Positions 62,195 through 64,000 of a stretch of DNA of 64,000 nucleotides are shown here, in pieces. Location of the stretch: contig BROG01000155.1 in the NCBI GenBank assembly GCA_030159075.1, forward strand, positions 496,001 to 560,000, given 5' to 3'. The position numbers and the translations under genes are program-made. How positions within the stretch are numbered: the stretch's first letter is position 1; each line of letters begins with the position of its first letter. The stretch is from Atrina japonica (Eukaryota; Mollusca; Bivalvia; Pterioida; Pinnidae). Below the pieces are notes generated by a model. That model saw only the letters and a program-made list of their open reading frames with translations. It did not search any database and was not told the DNA's origin.

Positions 62195-62404
62195 CAGTGT
62201 TGGGTAAATGGTATATGTAAATGGTATAGAATATGTTTAGAACAAACAAATACAGATCTTTGTTATCTCTGCTTTTATATTAGACTTAAATGTCAACTTT
62301 TTAAAAACCTTTCCGTTTTAACAAATTCTAATTATTATTTTTGAATAACAATGGTAATTCTTAATGCTTTATTGATAAGAAATTTCTTTACTATGTGTTT
62401 CTGT

Positions 62405-62512
62405 ATGTGTGTATGAGTGTGTATGCAGGTGCATGTGTGGGATGTTTGTATATATGTGTGTGGGATGGGTGGATGTGTGTGTTGGGCATGTGTGTTTGTG
62501 TGTGTGTTTGTG
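62405..62512. repeat. Degenerate GT-rich repeat
   Basis: Interrupted tgtgtg/tgtatg units with several 'gggatg' breaks. The Cys/Val-rich open frame through it is an artefact. Confidence 0.9.
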
Positions 62513-63304
62513 TTTCTTTTACCATATCAGTTGCCAATAAATAAAATTAATACATTTCCAATGAATTTATTGGTTGAAAAGAGTGAAAACTTTCACATCA
62601 GTTTTCACTGATCTGAACGCTTACTAGCCACACCCAATGACATCTGATTTTACCCACATTTTCGGTTATGTTGATTTTCATGGGGAAATGTTTTACCTCT
62701 ATTAGGATACTTGTAAGTATGATGACAAGTCAGAATGATTACCCTTGATCGTGTAATTCTAATGTCATTATGCTTTATTACCTAAAAATTCAAGGTCAAG
62801 AAAGGGGTCACGGGACTACACCCGCCAGGTTATATGGATTTTATTATATGTATCTGTCTTCCTGGAATTACGCATGATTATATTCATCTATAAATAGTTT
62901 GAATGAGGTCTGTTAACTGTGAATCAGAACAAATTTTCTGCTTCTACTATTTTAACTAATGTATTTTTTCCTATGAAAAAAAAAATTGAATGCCCTTTGG
63001 AATCCCTTGTTTTTAGGAAATCCTTTAATTCCTGTACTGATTTGCCACTATATGATTCAAATCTTATCACATTGTGTGAATGGTGATTAAAATCACATGT
63101 GTTTACAGTTGGATCTCAGAGACAATGTATTCGGCATTATTACCTCTTTAATAGTAAAACCAGTAAAGATGTCCAGGAACCTTAGAAGCTCTGCAGCATA
63201 AAATTGCTGGAACCAGTTCACGTTATACAAAGTATCCATCTAATAAAAATGAAAACAGCTGTCACAGAACCTGATAATGTGTACAAGAGTATTGGACATG
63301 TTAA

Positions 63305-63505
63305 CAAAATTGAACTATCGCCAAATGCCTGACACACCACCTTTTGGCAAACTTTTCCATTATGACGTTTTCACAATTAAATGGCCCGTCAAAGATTTGT
63401 GTGATTATGACTTCATAATTGAATTATGTCAAATAAGCACATGGAGTGCCAAGTGTCGGACATTTGGCGTTAGGTCAACTAGAAGTTTTAGAATAGGAGA
63501 CAAGT
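63305..63505. repeat. Inverted-repeat element with 'gccaaatgcctgacac' end
   Basis: The left end 'cgccaaatgcctgacacacc' and the right part 'gtgccaagtgtcggacatttggcg' are imperfect complements about 130 bases apart. The left end is also the complement of 'ggtgccgtgtcaggcatttggcg' at about 54086-54110. 'aaacttttccattatgac' here matches the complement of 'catgatggaaaagttt' at 54064. The two loci therefore carry the same foldback element in opposite orientation. Confidence 0.7.
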
Positions 63506-63714
63506 GATGTAGTCAGCAAAAAGGTGTTGCTGAACTTTGTGTCTAGATTGAAATTAGCATATTTTTTCCAGAATAGAAGAGATGGTCCCTCAAGATAGCT
63601 TTCATTGTACTTTATTTTGTATATGTTATACAGTGATGTTTTGTCAGAAGACATGGAGGAGCTTACATTTTGTAGATAATTTCTAACTAATGATGCAAAC
63701 TTTTGCTGATTTTT

Positions 63715-63770
63715 AGCTCACCTGATCACTTTTTGTCCGTCGTCTGTCCGTTCGTCTCAGGCTTTGTCAT
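63715..63770 (+). repeat. Interspersed repeat head 'tagctcacctga ... gtccgtcgtctgtccg'
   Basis: The order 'agctcacctgatcac', 'gtccgtcgtctgtccgttcg' resembles a common bivalve interspersed repeat. Identified by recalled style only. Confidence 0.45.
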
Positions 63771-64000
63771 TTTCATTCATTTTTGTATGATTTCTTTGAT
63801 TTTAATTCTCCACTTTAATTCATTATGATGCTTACATTTTACCTGTAATAAGGTAAAGATATGCTCCCTTGAAAGAACTTTGCTGAAATTTATTTTTTGA
63901 AATTTTTTATGAATTTTTAAAACTACAAAAATGAAGGGGGCCTGGGGGCATTTTCCCACACAATTAGCTTGTTCTTCAAACCTGATTTACAGGAAGGAAG

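Larger units (their letters stand above)
58244..64000 (+). other. SZT2 intron 17 (incomplete); no further exon recognised
   Basis: Over 5.7 kb I find no open stretch that matches the SZT2 part following VEVFYHSR. A stretch at 63642-63676 (CAG, then SDVLSEDMEELTFC) has an acceptor-like start but no proper donor. Features listed separately are the palindromic element at 59124, the interspersed repeat at 61092, the G tract at 62172, GT repeats at 62405, and a short inverted-repeat fragment near 63305-63475. The remainder is AT-rich. Confidence 0.7.

Noticed and set aside
63638..63680. Possible SZT2 exon 18 (SDVLSEDMEELTFC after TATACAG)
   Set aside because: The phase would fit, but there is no proper donor, a stop follows at once, and it does not resemble the family.

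Overview
The window is eukaryotic nuclear DNA, AT-rich and intron-rich. It looks molluscan, most likely from a bivalve. Exons are short and have clean GT/AG borders. The introns are full of microsatellites, minisatellites, tRNA-derived SINEs, small palindromic elements bordered by CAGT(c/g/a)AAAC(c/t)T, and interspersed repeats of the 'TATGCCCCCGGCCTGAAA' and 'ctgtctgtccgt' kind that I associate with bivalve genomes. Assignment to bivalves is inference from repeat style; the protein only says 'animal'.

One protein-coding gene is supported: the middle part of SZT2, on the + strand. SZT2 is the large scaffold subunit of KICSTOR, the complex that holds GATOR1 on lysosomes so that amino-acid shortage can switch mTORC1 off. 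I reconstruct 17 coding exons (1-196, 1727-1948, 3734-3812, 4873-4973, 6765-6927, 42488-42600, 43285-43445, 43687-44670, 45924-46185, 46673-46889, 47351-47402, 48552-48857, 51924-52149, 54921-55002, 55387-55578, 56081-57011, 58105-58243). Every splice phase matches and the joined frame has no stop (about 4.4 kb, roughly 1,475 codons). Both gene ends lie outside the window. By recall of the vertebrate protein this covers roughly residues 700 to 2150 of a protein of about 3,400 residues.

Layout: 0-7 kb holds exons 1-5. 6.9-42.5 kb is one very large intron (intron 5, about 35.6 kb) with no recognisable host gene, one decayed Tc1-like transposon (about 12.19-13.3 kb, minus strand), several SINEs and MITEs, and two long CT tracts. 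42.5-58.2 kb holds exons 6-17 in a compact array. 58.2-64 kb is the start of intron 17, with no further exon recognised.

The most unusual structure is the set of tandem arrays in the SZT2 introns, often close to the 3' splice site. They include a period-24 array with higher-order organisation in intron 12, a second unrelated period-24 array in intron 13, a period-39 array in intron 16 and a mixed-period array in intron 3. Because 24 and 39 are multiples of three, these arrays give long repetitive open frames that should not be mistaken for genes. I found no defence island, operon, CRISPR array, virus or toxin gene, and no clearly new molecular system.
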